From positions 109,653-173,652 of the forward strand of contig JAJVIM010000009.1 of the NCBI GenBank assembly GCA_022071955.1: DNA of 64,000 bases, read 5' to 3'. Position numbers and translations under genes: made by a program. Source of the stretch: Anaerolineae bacterium. Lineage in GTDB: Bacteria > Chloroflexota > Anaerolineae > 4572-78 > J111. Under the pieces are notes generated by a model that did no database searches, was not told the origin of the DNA, and worked only from the letters and a program-made list of their open reading frames with translations. Positions 35,437 through 43,893 of the stretch are shown here, piece after piece (the stretch's first letter is position 1; every line of letters begins with the position of its first letter).

Positions 35437-37254
35437 TTGTCCGTACTACAGTTACACAGCCTGGTCCTTTACAAAAATGGGCCGGCCAAAATAATCCAGT
35501 TGGGCGACAAGCTGGACATCGAGCTGGAATCCGGCAAAACCATCAGCGTGCGCCCCAAAGATGTCACCCTGCTGCATCCGGGGCCGGTGCGAAACCTGTC
35601 GGAGTTGCAGCCGCCGCCCGGCGAAGTTAAAACCGCCTGGGAGCTGCTTGCCGGCGAAACCAGCTCGCTGCCGGAATTGGCCGAGTTGATTTTTGGCGAC
35701 TTCACCCCGGCTTCGGCCTGGGCTGCGTGGCAGTTGATTGACGCCGGGCTGTACTTTCGCGGCACGCCAGAGGCCGTTACCGTTCGCAGCGCCGCGGAAG
35801 TTGAAAAAACTCAGGCCGAACGCGCCGCCAAAGAAGCCGAAAAACAGGCCCGCGCCGATTTTATCGAGCGGGTGCGGGCCGGCCAGATTATCCCCGCCGA
35901 CGGCTCATATTTAACCGATGTTGAAGCGCTGGCCTACGGCTTGCAGGATAAAAGCTGGCTGCTGCGCGAGTTGGGCCAGCCGCAATCGCCCGAAACCGCC
36001 CACGCGCTGCTGCTCAAACTGGGTTACTGGGCCGACACCGTCAATCCCTACCCACAGCGTTTCAGCCTGCCAACCGCCCCGCCGGAGCTGCTCCTGCCCC
36101 AACTGCCCGCCGAAAACCGCCTCGATTTGACCCACCTGCCCGCCTTTGCCATTGACGATGCCGGCAGCACCGACCCCGACGACGCCATCAGCCTTGATGG
36201 TGACCGGCTGTGGGTACACGTTGCCGATGTCGCGGCGCTGGTTCCGCCCGGCAGTCCGGCCGATATCGAAGCGCGCAGCCGGGGCGCCAGCCTGTACCTG
36301 CCGGAAGGCACCGTGACCATGCTGCCGCCGCAGGCCACCGCAATGCTGGCACTGGGGCTGGCCGACGTTTCGCCGGCGCTGTCGTTTGAGCTGATTATCC
36401 AGCCCGATGGTCAGGTTTCGCTGGCGCAGGTTGCGCCGAGCCGGGTGCGGGTGCAGCGCCTGAGCTACGAAGAAGCGGAAACCCAACTCGATACCGCTCC
36501 TTTTAACCATCTGTCTGAGCTGGCCCGCCTGTTTTTTGAACGGCGACTGGCTGCCGGCGCCATCGAACTGAACCTGCCCGAAGTCAAAGTTCGCGTTGAT
36601 CATGGACAGGTGGCCATCAAACCGCTGCCGCCGCTCCGCAGCCGCGATGTAGTGCGGGAAGCCATGCTCATGACCGGCGAGGCGGTGGCTCGCTTTGCGC
36701 TGGAGCAAAATATCCCGCTGCTGTTCAGCACCCAGGATGCACCCGACGACGGCGAATTTCCCGACACGCTGGCCGGTATGTTCGCCCGGCGGCGCACGCT
36801 CAAACGCAGCCAGTTGCGCGGCGTGCCGGCCCCCCACACCGGGTTGGGGCTGGCCGTTTACGCGCAAACCACCAGCCCGCTGCGTCGCTACGCCGATTTG
36901 GTGGTGCACCAGCAGTTGCGGGCCTATCTGGCCGGCCAATCGCTCATCAACGAGGCCGACGTGACCGAGCGCGTTGGCGCCGCCGAAGCGGTCGTGAGCA
37001 GTGTACGCCAGGCCGAAAGGCTGTCTAACAAACATTGGACGCTGGTCTATCTTGCCCAAAATCCCGGCTGGCGGGGCGATGGCGTGCTGGTAGAAAATTC
37101 AGGGCGGCGGGGCCGGGTACTCATCCCGGAACTGGATTTGGAAACCCAGCTCCCGTTGCCGGCAGACCTGCCGCTCGACAGCCGGATGCCCCTCATTTTT
37201 CAACACGCCAACCTGCCCATGCTGGACTCTTATTTTCAAGTAGCCGAAAGCTAA
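35437..37254 (+). CDS. RNB-domain exoribonuclease (RNase II/R family)
   Basis: The 605-residue protein starts at TTG after GCAGGAGAAA. The RNB catalytic motif FAIDDAGSTDPDDAISLDG (near 238-256) has the Asp set that binds magnesium. HVADVAALVPPGS and SRGASLYLPEGTVTMLP follow, and TSPLRRYADLVVHQQL near 478 is the RNB signature end. The C-terminus carries a short S1-like segment rather than the full S1/basic tail of RNase R. It likely degrades RNA from the 3' end. Confidence 0.92.
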   Translation: MSVLQLHSLVLYKNGPAKIIQLGDKLDIELESGKTISVRPKDVTLLHPGPVRNLSELQPPPGEVKTAWELLAGETSSLPELAELIFGDFTPASAWAAWQLIDAGLYFRGTPEAVTVRSAAEVEKTQAERAAKEAEKQARADFIERVRAGQIIPADGSYLTDVEALAYGLQDKSWLLRELGQPQSPETAHALLLKLGYWADTVNPYPQRFSLPTAPPELLLPQLPAENRLDLTHLPAFAIDDAGSTDPDDAISLDGDRLWVHVADVAALVPPGSPADIEARSRGASLYLPEGTVTMLPPQATAMLALGLADVSPALSFELIIQPDGQVSLAQVAPSRVRVQRLSYEEAETQLDTAPFNHLSELARLFFERRLAAGAIELNLPEVKVRVDHGQVAIKPLPPLRSRDVVREAMLMTGEAVARFALEQNIPLLFSTQDAPDDGEFPDTLAGMFARRRTLKRSQLRGVPAPHTGLGLAVYAQTTSPLRRYADLVVHQQLRAYLAGQSLINEADVTERVGAAEAVVSSVRQAERLSNKHWTLVYLAQNPGWRGDGVLVENSGRRGRVLIPELDLETQLPLPADLPLDSRMPLIFQHANLPMLDSYFQVAES

Positions 37255-37282
37255 CCACCTCCGGTTGATGTCATAAAAATAA

Positions 37283-37326
37283 TGTGACAAATGTCACTAC
37301 CTAAATAAGAAACTCTTTGCTATCAT
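37283..37326 (+). promoter_or_regulatory. Crp/Fnr-like site and promoter upstream of the MoaD-like gene
   Basis: TGTGACAAATGTCACT (37283-37298) matches the Crp pattern TGTGA-N6-TCAC as a palindrome. TATCAT (37321-37326) is a -10 box with no good -35. The palindrome centre lies about 42 bases before the predicted start, the spacing of class II activation. Confidence 0.55.
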
Positions 37327-37455
37327 AGTGGCACCTAAGTTTCTTACCAGGCGGGGCCAACCACATACAATGATGTAGGGTTGTGCCAGGTTCAACGACG
37401 AGTCTGCCGCCCTGATAGTACCAACAAAAGACCCCATGCCTCCTCCCCTTAGAGC

Positions 37456-37484
37456 CAGAGCCTCCCTTTTTAAGGGAGGCTCTG
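37456..37484 (+). terminator. hairpin in the leader of the MoaD-like gene
   Basis: A 13-bp perfect stem CAGAGCCTCCCTT/AAGGGAGGCTCTG with loop TTT lies 82 bases before the start codon; the T-run after it is weak (TGATGTTTT). It may be an attenuator or only an RNA fold. Confidence 0.5.
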
Positions 37485-37565
37485 ATGTTTTAAATGATGA
37501 CTTGCTTTTTAAACATCCCCACTTAAAATATCGGCACATCCAAAAATTTTAGCGGGGGACAATCT

Positions 37566-37844
37566 ATGGAGATTAAAGTTTACGCAACGCTGCGCCCGAT
37601 TGTCGGCGGCCCAAGTGTAAAACTGAACGGCGTTACCGAAATGACCGTTGAGCAGATGCTCAACAGCCTGTATGCCAAATTTCCAGACCTGCGCCCGGAA
37701 CTGTACAAAGGGCGCGACGACCTGCACCCGGCCATCCATATTTTGGTCAACGGGCGCGACATGCGTTATCTTGACGGAGTGCAAACCAAAGTATCGGCCA
37801 GCGATGAAATCCGCATCTTTCCGCCAGTGGGCGGAGGTTGCTGA
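37566..37844 (+). CDS. MoaD/ThiS-like sulfur-carrier protein
   Basis: The 92-residue beta-grasp protein (MEIKVYATLRPIVGG; EQMLNSLYAKFPDLRPELY; SDEIRIFPPVGGGC) resembles MoaD. MoaD ends in Gly-Gly; here the tail is VGGGC, so two residues follow the GG pair if it is the acceptor, unless processed. Proteins of this type occur beside aldehyde ferredoxin oxidoreductases and may supply sulfur to the tungsten pterin. It overlaps the next gene by one base. Confidence 0.85.
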   Translation: MEIKVYATLRPIVGGPSVKLNGVTEMTVEQMLNSLYAKFPDLRPELYKGRDDLHPAIHILVNGRDMRYLDGVQTKVSASDEIRIFPPVGGGC

Positions 37845-38089
37845 TGAAGTTGACCTACGGCGTCCCGCTCTGGCTGATGAAAAAATATCTGGCTGACATG
37901 GGCGCCACCGAAACCACCGCTAATGTGATGACCGGCGACGGCTGGCAGGCCAGTATTCAAAAAGCAGAGCCGTTTAAAATTGGTTCGCTGGTGGCCGGCC
38001 GGATCACCGTTGAATTTTCCGGCGAACCGGGCATTTTGACCGAACTGGTAGAAAAACTCCATTTGAAAACAATGCGCGGCGGCGGCTAA
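37844..38089 (+). CDS. small protein coupled to the MoaD-like gene
   Basis: The 81-residue protein overlaps its neighbour as TGATG, so it is translationally coupled. The sequence (YLADMGATETTANVMTGDGW; VAGRITVEFSGEPGILTELVEKL) looks like a small alpha-beta fold, ending MRGGG. I do not recognise the family. Its position between MoaD and AOR suggests a role in W-cofactor or AOR maturation, which is inference. Confidence 0.65.
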   Translation: MKLTYGVPLWLMKKYLADMGATETTANVMTGDGWQASIQKAEPFKIGSLVAGRITVEFSGEPGILTELVEKLHLKTMRGGG

Positions 38090-38101
38090 CCGTTCCCGGC
38101 G

Positions 38102-38149
38102 CTAACAAAAAACAGCCGCGGCAAAAATGCCGCGGCTGTTTTTTGTTAG
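38102..38149. terminator. bidirectional terminator between the MoaD unit and AOR
   Basis: A 22-bp perfect stem (38102-38123 with 38128-38149; core CAGCCGCGGCA) with loop AAAA ends in a T-run on both strands, serving the two convergent units. Confidence 0.95.
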
Positions 38150-38169
38150 TTGGTCAAAAAGCTGCCGGG

Positions 38170-40017
38170 TTAAAGAATATTCAGCTCTTTTAACTTGGCT
38201 TCTGGCACCACGCCATTTTCCCAGCCGCGAGCCTTGTAATATTCGTCAAGCATCTGCGGCAGTTCAGACACGTGGCCTTCTGAGCCGGGCATCGTGCTGG
38301 CTTCTTCGGTGAAACGTTTGGGCAGGTAGTCCGAGCCTTCGCGGAAGCCGGCCAGGTTGTTGTAGTAGCGCTCCAGGTTGTAGATGCGCTCGCCGCATTG
38401 CAGCATTTCTTCGCTGGTGTAATTGAGGCCGGTAACCGCATTCCACTGCGCGGTGTATTCATCCATCCCCATTGCAAACGCCGAGAACTTGCACAGGTCA
38501 AACGAGTCAGAGACCGCATGCACATCCTGGAAAATCTTAACCAGACCGCCTTTGCCTTCCCAGGCCAGCGGGTCAACTTTGAGCGAACCGAACGGCATCA
38601 CGCCCAACTCGGCGGCCGGGGTGTAGGCCCGCAGGTGGCAGGCGCCGCGGTTGCTGGTGGCGTAGGCAATGCCCATGCCCTTTAAGCCGCGCGGGTCATA
38701 CGCCGGAATCGCCTGACCTTTGACATCCATCGAAAGTTCCGGGTGACCCCAGGCCTTGGCCGCGCGCGCGCCACCTTCGGCCAGTTTGGCGCCCACACCT
38801 TCCCGCCGCACCAGTTTGTGTACGGCATCGACCATGCCCTGGGTATCGCCCCAGGCCAGCTTGCCATCGCCGTTGGTGTAACCGCGCTGGCTGGCTTCCA
38901 TATACACGGCCAGGGTTTGTCCAATCTCAATGGCGTCAAAGCCGTAGTCATTGGCCAGGTTGATGATATAAGCCACCGCGTTGATGTCGTCATTGCCGCA
39001 GTTGGCCCCCAGCGACCAGGCCGGTTCGTATTCCACACTTTCCATGTGAACTTTGAACGGCCCTTCGGTTACTTCCACTTCTTTCTTGCAGGCCACCGGG
39101 CAGGCGTGGCAGGTGGGTTCGTCCACCAAAATATTTTCGCGAACAAATTCACCGGAAATTTTTTCGGATCGTTCCGCGCCAAAAGCGGTAAACTGCGAGT
39201 TTTTGGCCGGCAGTGCGCCGATGCTTTCGGTGATGTTCATCAGCACGTTGGTGCCGTACACACTCAAACCGCCTTTGCGCGGCGAAGTAATGTTTTCTTC
39301 GGCCATAATTGTACTGAGCGCGTGCTTGCGAGCTGCTTTGTCACCTTCTTTGTTGGCCGGAGCAGGTTTGCCTTTTTTGTCACTCTTGATAATGATGGCC
39401 TTGAGGTTTTTACTGCCGGCAACCGCGCCAGTGCCGCCGCGGCCAGCCGCACGGTCGTCAACGTTAATCCAGCAGCCAAAGCGCACCAGGTTTTCACCGG
39501 CCGGGCCAATGGCCATACCGTCCACCGCGCCCTTGCCCCCTTTGGCCGAGCCGCCGTGCCGGCCGCACAAGGTATTCAGCGTTTCATGCACGCCTTTGCC
39601 CCACACATCAGAGGCATCCATCAGCGTTACTTGCCCATCTTCCACGTAGGCGTACACCGGCTTGTCGGATTTGCCCTGGAAAACCAGCCCATCAAAACCG
39701 GCCCATTTCAGTTTGGCCGCGGTCCAGCCGCCCATATGTGCATCGGTGACGGTACCGGTGAGCGGGGATTTGGTAACCACGCACAAACGACCGCTCATAT
39801 TCACATCGGTGCCGGTGAGCGCGCCATTCATCACACAGAGGATATTATCAGGTCCCAGTGGATCAACATCCGGGCCATTGTCAAACACATATTTTACGCC
39901 TAAACCACGAGCGCCAAGATATTTTTTTGCGTCATCCTCATTGATGGGCTTGTATTCAATGCTTCCATTGGACAGGTTAATCCAGGCAACTCTATTTTTA
40001 AATCCACCTAATGCCAT
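38170..40017 (-). CDS. aor: tungsten aldehyde ferredoxin oxidoreductase
   Basis: The 615-residue enzyme has the AOR N-terminal domain (LGARGLGVKYVFDNGPDVDPLGPDN; SGRLCVVTKSPLTGTVTDAHMGG) and cofactor-binding stretches (AAGRGGTGAVAGSKNLKAI near 192-210; DPRGLKGMGIAYATSNRGACHLRAY near 430). The 4Fe-4S cysteines are in CHACPVACKKE (near 290) plus a downstream Cys in FDLCKFS (near 493). It oxidises aldehydes to carboxylates with ferredoxin. GGAGA precedes the ATG. A 230-base leader with an internal terminator lies upstream. Confidence 0.95.
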   Translation of the reverse strand: MALGGFKNRVAWINLSNGSIEYKPINEDDAKKYLGARGLGVKYVFDNGPDVDPLGPDNILCVMNGALTGTDVNMSGRLCVVTKSPLTGTVTDAHMGGWTAAKLKWAGFDGLVFQGKSDKPVYAYVEDGQVTLMDASDVWGKGVHETLNTLCGRHGGSAKGGKGAVDGMAIGPAGENLVRFGCWINVDDRAAGRGGTGAVAGSKNLKAIIIKSDKKGKPAPANKEGDKAARKHALSTIMAEENITSPRKGGLSVYGTNVLMNITESIGALPAKNSQFTAFGAERSEKISGEFVRENILVDEPTCHACPVACKKEVEVTEGPFKVHMESVEYEPAWSLGANCGNDDINAVAYIINLANDYGFDAIEIGQTLAVYMEASQRGYTNGDGKLAWGDTQGMVDAVHKLVRREGVGAKLAEGGARAAKAWGHPELSMDVKGQAIPAYDPRGLKGMGIAYATSNRGACHLRAYTPAAELGVMPFGSLKVDPLAWEGKGGLVKIFQDVHAVSDSFDLCKFSAFAMGMDEYTAQWNAVTGLNYTSEEMLQCGERIYNLERYYNNLAGFREGSDYLPKRFTEEASTMPGSEGHVSELPQMLDEYYKARGWENGVVPEAKLKELNIL

Positions 40018-40114
40018 TGATAAATCTCCTTTGATTAATATTTGTCAAGATTTTACCGGTAATTGTCGGGGCTGCTACCCCCGCCTGCGAGTCAGCGCCA
40101 CTACCTCCCATTTA

Positions 40115-40157
40115 CAAAAATAAAGCGGCGCTATGTTAAAAGGACATAGCGCCGCTT
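40115..40157 (-). terminator. terminator inside the AOR leader
   Basis: AAGCGGCGCTATGT (40123-40136) pairs perfectly with ACATAGCGCCGCTT (40144-40157); on the minus strand TTTATTTTT follows. It is 98 bases upstream of the AOR start codon. Confidence 0.85.
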
Positions 40158-40253
40158 GGGGTCAAAATTTGTTCGGTGACGAACGTTTGAGGGGTACAAC
40201 AGATTTGTCTTACATCATCGAGACAAAATAGCAAGCTGTAAACCTCCAGAAGT
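40158..40253 (-). ncRNA. structured leader upstream of AOR, attenuator candidate
   Basis: Between the predicted start (about 40253) and the terminator are hairpins TTTGTCT/AGACAAA (40204-40210/40221-40227) and GTTCG/CGAAC (40171-40175/40180-40184). No coding frame is apparent. A regulatory RNA is plausible; I see no known riboswitch signature. Confidence 0.4.
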
Positions 40254-40259
40254 GTTTAA

Positions 40260-40289
40260 ATTATAGCATTAAGTTTTGTACTCTGCCAA
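40260..40289 (-). promoter_or_regulatory. promoter of the AOR leader
   Basis: On the minus strand TTGGCA (40289-40284), 18 bases with an extended TG, then TATAAT (40265-40260). It would start the transcript about 236 bases before the AOR codon. Confidence 0.6.
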
Positions 40290-40509
40290 ATATTCAGGTT
40301 AACCGTGGTTAATTTTTAAGGTTATGATTTGGGTCGATTTGGCAGGCTGAGCAGCCAACGGGTTATTATAAAACAAACTATAAATAATTGCCTCCAACTT
40401 TATCCTGTGCTAGACTCAGACCCGCAGGGTAGCAGGCGGCAAACTTTTGTCCCGGCTACCCTGATATTTTGAACTCTCGCCCTGCTTGTGGCCAACAAGG
40501 AGGAAACTG

Positions 40510-41868
40510 TTGGAATTACGAAAAATTGTACTGATTCAACCGGGCCGCGAAGGCAAAATCTTTGGTAAAGCGCCGGCTACCCCTTACACGCTGATGCGCC
40601 TGGCTTCGCTGGTACCGGATGACATCGATGTGGAAATCTGGCATCACGACTGGGAGCCGGTGGAACCAAAACTGCGCACTCTAGGCAAGCACGATCTGGT
40701 GGGCATTACCGCCAAAACGCTGGAAATTGAGCAGACCGAACAGTTTGCCGCTATCGCCCGCCGGGCTGGCGTGCAAACCATTGTAGTGGGCGGCAGCCAC
40801 GCCACGCTGATGCCGGAAGATGTGGAACGCTGGGCCGATGTGGTAGTTACCGGCGAAGCTTACCGCACCTGGCCCAAAATCATTCAGGATTTTATCAACG
40901 ATACCCTGCAACCCCGCTACGATGACACCGAATGGGCCGATCTGTCCGGCGTTGCCCCGCTCTCGGACCGGGTGATCAAAATGACGGATGAGCGCCGCCG
41001 TTTCTGGACGCCGATGATGGAAATCACCCGCGGCTGCCCGCGCAACTGCTCGTTTTGCACGGCCATCCGGGTGAGCGGCCAAAAAATGCGCTTTCGGCCG
41101 GTTGAAGAAATTGTCGAAGAGATTGAGCGGCGCAACATTGACCGCTTTTTCCTGACCGACGACAACTTTGGCCTGGCCTTTGCCATTGACCCCGATTACG
41201 CCGAAAAACTGTTCCTGGCCCTGGAAAAACTGCCTCTGCGCGGCTGGACCACCCAGGCCGAAATGATGGTGGCCAAATATCCGGAGCTGCTCAAACTGGC
41301 CAAACGGGCTCACCTCGACAAGTTGTTCATTGGCTTTGAGTCGGTCAACCCCGATAACCGCCGCGAGTTGGGCGGCAAAAGCAAGGGCCAAACCAAACAA
41401 TATTTTGAGGCCATCCGCGATATTCAAAAGCACGGGCTGGGCGTGGTCGGGCTGTTCGTTTTTGGCTTTGACTCCGATACGCCCAAAGTGATGTGGGATA
41501 CCTGGGAATTTGCCCGCGCCGCCGGGCTGGATAGCCTGAGCACCACCGTTCTCACGCCCTACCCCGGCACCCCCTTCCGCGATCAGCTTGTGCAGGAAAA
41601 CCGGCTCATCCCCGACAAAACGTGGCGCTACTACGATACGGCCCACGTTACCTACTACCCCAAAATGATGTCGGTAGAGGAATTTGAACGCGAATACGAC
41701 CGGGTCTGCCGCGCCATCTACTCGCCCCTGCGAATTGCCCAGCGCGGGCTGCGCGCCCTGTCTCGCCACCCGCTGCGGCGCATGCCGGCCAAAGCGTTTG
41801 GCAGCTTCAGCACCGATTACGGCTACCGCCGCACCTTTGCCTGGCGGCACGCTTTTTCGTCCCAGTAA
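40510..41868 (+). CDS. radical SAM protein with N-terminal B12-binding-type domain
   Basis: The 452-residue protein begins at TTG after AAGGAGG. Residues 1-130 look like a cobalamin-binding Rossmann fold (LVGITAKTLEIEQTEQFAAI, IVVGGSHATLMPEDV). The radical SAM cluster motif is CPRNCSFC near 180. The rest follows the B12-SAM pattern (FLTDDNFGL, IGFESVNPDN, TPYPGTPFRDQL). The product class cannot be given; lipid, hopanoid or natural-product methylation would all fit. It is a lone gene ending in a terminator. Confidence 0.85.
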   Translation: MELRKIVLIQPGREGKIFGKAPATPYTLMRLASLVPDDIDVEIWHHDWEPVEPKLRTLGKHDLVGITAKTLEIEQTEQFAAIARRAGVQTIVVGGSHATLMPEDVERWADVVVTGEAYRTWPKIIQDFINDTLQPRYDDTEWADLSGVAPLSDRVIKMTDERRRFWTPMMEITRGCPRNCSFCTAIRVSGQKMRFRPVEEIVEEIERRNIDRFFLTDDNFGLAFAIDPDYAEKLFLALEKLPLRGWTTQAEMMVAKYPELLKLAKRAHLDKLFIGFESVNPDNRRELGGKSKGQTKQYFEAIRDIQKHGLGVVGLFVFGFDSDTPKVMWDTWEFARAAGLDSLSTTVLTPYPGTPFRDQLVQENRLIPDKTWRYYDTAHVTYYPKMMSVEEFEREYDRVCRAIYSPLRIAQRGLRALSRHPLRRMPAKAFGSFSTDYGYRRTFAWRHAFSSQ

Positions 41869-41883
41869 TTTTGCCATCTGCGC

Positions 41884-41919
41884 AAAAAAAGCCCCGTCAC
41901 ACATCGACGGGGCTTTTTG
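41884..41919. terminator. bidirectional terminator between convergent genes
   Basis: AAAAAGCCCCGTC (41886-41898) pairs with GACGGGGCTTTTT (41906-41918) around ACACATC; T-runs lie on both strands, serving the radical SAM gene and the Pro-rich gene. Confidence 0.95.
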
Positions 41920-43725
41920 TTATTTCCAGGTAAAGTGCCGGTGCTCGCTCTCCGGGCTGATGGCCGTGCCAGAGCCATCGGAATTGAGCCGTTCAACCAC
42001 TACAAACCATTCGTACAGGTTGTCGGGCGGGTCAATCTTTTTGTAGAGCTGCAAGGGCACCACCCACTGCGGCTCTTTTACATTGGCCCCGCCGTAGGTT
42101 ATCTGCCCATTGTAGCGATACATAATCCTGACAGCGTACTGCTCGTCTGCGGCCAAATCCGGCACGGGTTCCCACTTGAGCAGCACTTCATTGATGCCGT
42201 CGTAGCGAGTGCCGTCATCCGGCCCCAGCAACTTGAGCGAGTCGTACTTCATAGCCGGAGTGGCCGTAGCTTCCGGGGTCGGCGTGTCCGCCTCCGCGGC
42301 GGGGGCGGCGGTGGGCGGCACAGTAGTAGCCGTGGGCGTGGGCACAGGCGTGTCTGTTGGCGGCGGTTCCGTGGGCGGGACCGGGGTAGGAGTTTGTTCG
42401 GGCGTCGCCGTCTCGGTGGGCAGCAGCGTTGGCGTGCTGGTGGGCGGCAGCGTGGCCGTAGCCGTTGGCGTGTCAACCGGCGATACCGGCGACTCAAACA
42501 CCGAACTCTCCTCCGCCGTAACGGGCGCGACCGGCGTTTCCAGCAACTCGGCCGGCAGTTCAACCGGCGCTGGCGCCAGCCCCAGGCCGGCCAGCAGATC
42601 GCCGCCAGATTCGCTGGTGAGCAGGTAGTAACCGCCACCCGCTCCAACGCACAGCACACAAATCAGCACCGCCGCCAAAACCCCGCTCAACGCCACCGGC
42701 AGGGTGGCCGAACGCTGGGCCGGCAGTTTACCGCGAGCCGGAGTTCGGGGCGGTTTGGCCGGCAGGGGCCGGGCATGTTTTTGCGGAGGCAGCGGCGGTG
42801 GTTTGATCGGCGGCTGTTCCGGCGGAGCCGATTCTCTTTCAGCCGGTTGCGCCGGCTGTTCCTCCACCGCAGCCGGCGGTTCCAGCGGCGGCGCTGCCAC
42901 AAGCGTCTCATCGGCATCTGCGGGGGGTTCAACCGGGGGCGGTTCGGTTGCGACCGGTTCCGGCGCGGGTTCGGGCTGTATTGGCGTGGTGACCGGCAAC
43001 CCGGCTTCTGACAGCGACGTTTGTTCCGGTTTTTGTTTGACAATGGATGGCGCGGGCGGTTCGTCTTCGCGCTTGCGCACCGGCTTTGGCGGCACCCGCG
43101 GCCCAAACGGACGCGGCGGGAAGGGCCGGCTGTCGGACCCCGATTCCGGGGAAACCTCCTCCGGGCCAGACTCCGGCGGGTTGGGCAGCGGCGTTACCGG
43201 CGGAAACGGCATACCGCCTTCGGGCGCAGTGGTTGGCGGCCGGGAAAAGGGCCGCGGCGGCCCTTCCGGCGGGCGATCCATCTCCGGCATCGATTGGGGC
43301 GGCGGCGCGGCGGGCGGCCACACCGGCGGGCCGGGGCGCGGCGAGCTGAACATCGTTTCGTCCGCGGCCGGCGGTTCGGGGGTATCCGTCGCCGGTTTGG
43401 GCGCGGCGTGAACCGTTCCCACCACGGCCTCAATGTAATCCGCGGTCAACCCATCGGATTCATCACCGGGAAAAAGCAAATCGGTGACCGAATCGGGGCG
43501 GGCTACCAACCAGCCAACCAGCGCCCGGTGCACATCCAGATCAAGCTCAATTTTCCGGGTCTGATCGCTGCCGGCCGGAGAAAAGCTGATATGGGGCGAT
43601 TTGCCGGCCAGGTGCAGATCGGCCAACCGCAGTTGGGCTATCTCTTCCGGCAAAAGGGGGGTGTTGCTGGCCAGTGTTCTGAGGGTTTTTTTCAGAATTT
43701 CTACTGACGATGGTTGTTTATCCAT
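41920..43725 (-). CDS. Pro-rich single-pass membrane protein with recombinase-like N-terminus
   Basis: The 601-residue protein starts at ATG 43725. Residues about 5-105 resemble the start of a tyrosine recombinase catalytic domain (LPEEIAQLRLADLHL; RKIELDLDVHRALVGWL) but lack the conserved Arg/His/Tyr set, so they are inactive or only structural. About 250 Pro-rich residues follow, then one membrane helix (LPVALSGVLAAVLICVLCVG), a Thr/Pro spacer and a C-terminal beta domain (LLKWEPVPDLAADEQYAVRI). It probably crosses the membrane once with the beta domain outside. The longer frame to 43812 is less likely. Confidence 0.75.
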   Translation of the reverse strand: MDKQPSSVEILKKTLRTLASNTPLLPEEIAQLRLADLHLAGKSPHISFSPAGSDQTRKIELDLDVHRALVGWLVARPDSVTDLLFPGDESDGLTADYIEAVVGTVHAAPKPATDTPEPPAADETMFSSPRPGPPVWPPAAPPPQSMPEMDRPPEGPPRPFSRPPTTAPEGGMPFPPVTPLPNPPESGPEEVSPESGSDSRPFPPRPFGPRVPPKPVRKREDEPPAPSIVKQKPEQTSLSEAGLPVTTPIQPEPAPEPVATEPPPVEPPADADETLVAAPPLEPPAAVEEQPAQPAERESAPPEQPPIKPPPLPPQKHARPLPAKPPRTPARGKLPAQRSATLPVALSGVLAAVLICVLCVGAGGGYYLLTSESGGDLLAGLGLAPAPVELPAELLETPVAPVTAEESSVFESPVSPVDTPTATATLPPTSTPTLLPTETATPEQTPTPVPPTEPPPTDTPVPTPTATTVPPTAAPAAEADTPTPEATATPAMKYDSLKLLGPDDGTRYDGINEVLLKWEPVPDLAADEQYAVRIMYRYNGQITYGGANVKEPQWVVPLQLYKKIDPPDNLYEWFVVVERLNSDGSGTAISPESEHRHFTWK

Positions 43726-43893
43726 AAAAATCTGCCCGGCGACTGCCCCGCCGGGGACCTCGCTTCTGAAAATTTGACTCTCCGATTCTACCAGTTTTAA
43801 CCCGAAGAGCAAACTTTACATTTTCTCAGGCTTTGCGCGTGCCGTGGCGGCGGGGTATAATCGGCCTGTTAATCTGCGGCAAGGGGGACGGCC

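Noticed and set aside
37566..38089. Toxin-antitoxin pair (two tiny overlapping genes)
   Set aside because: The first is a clear MoaD-type sulfur carrier and the setting is AOR, so cofactor work is more likely.
42704..43411. Gly/Ser-rich 235-residue frame
   Set aside because: It is the reverse of the Pro-rich linker of the gene on the minus strand; Pro codons read backward give Gly.
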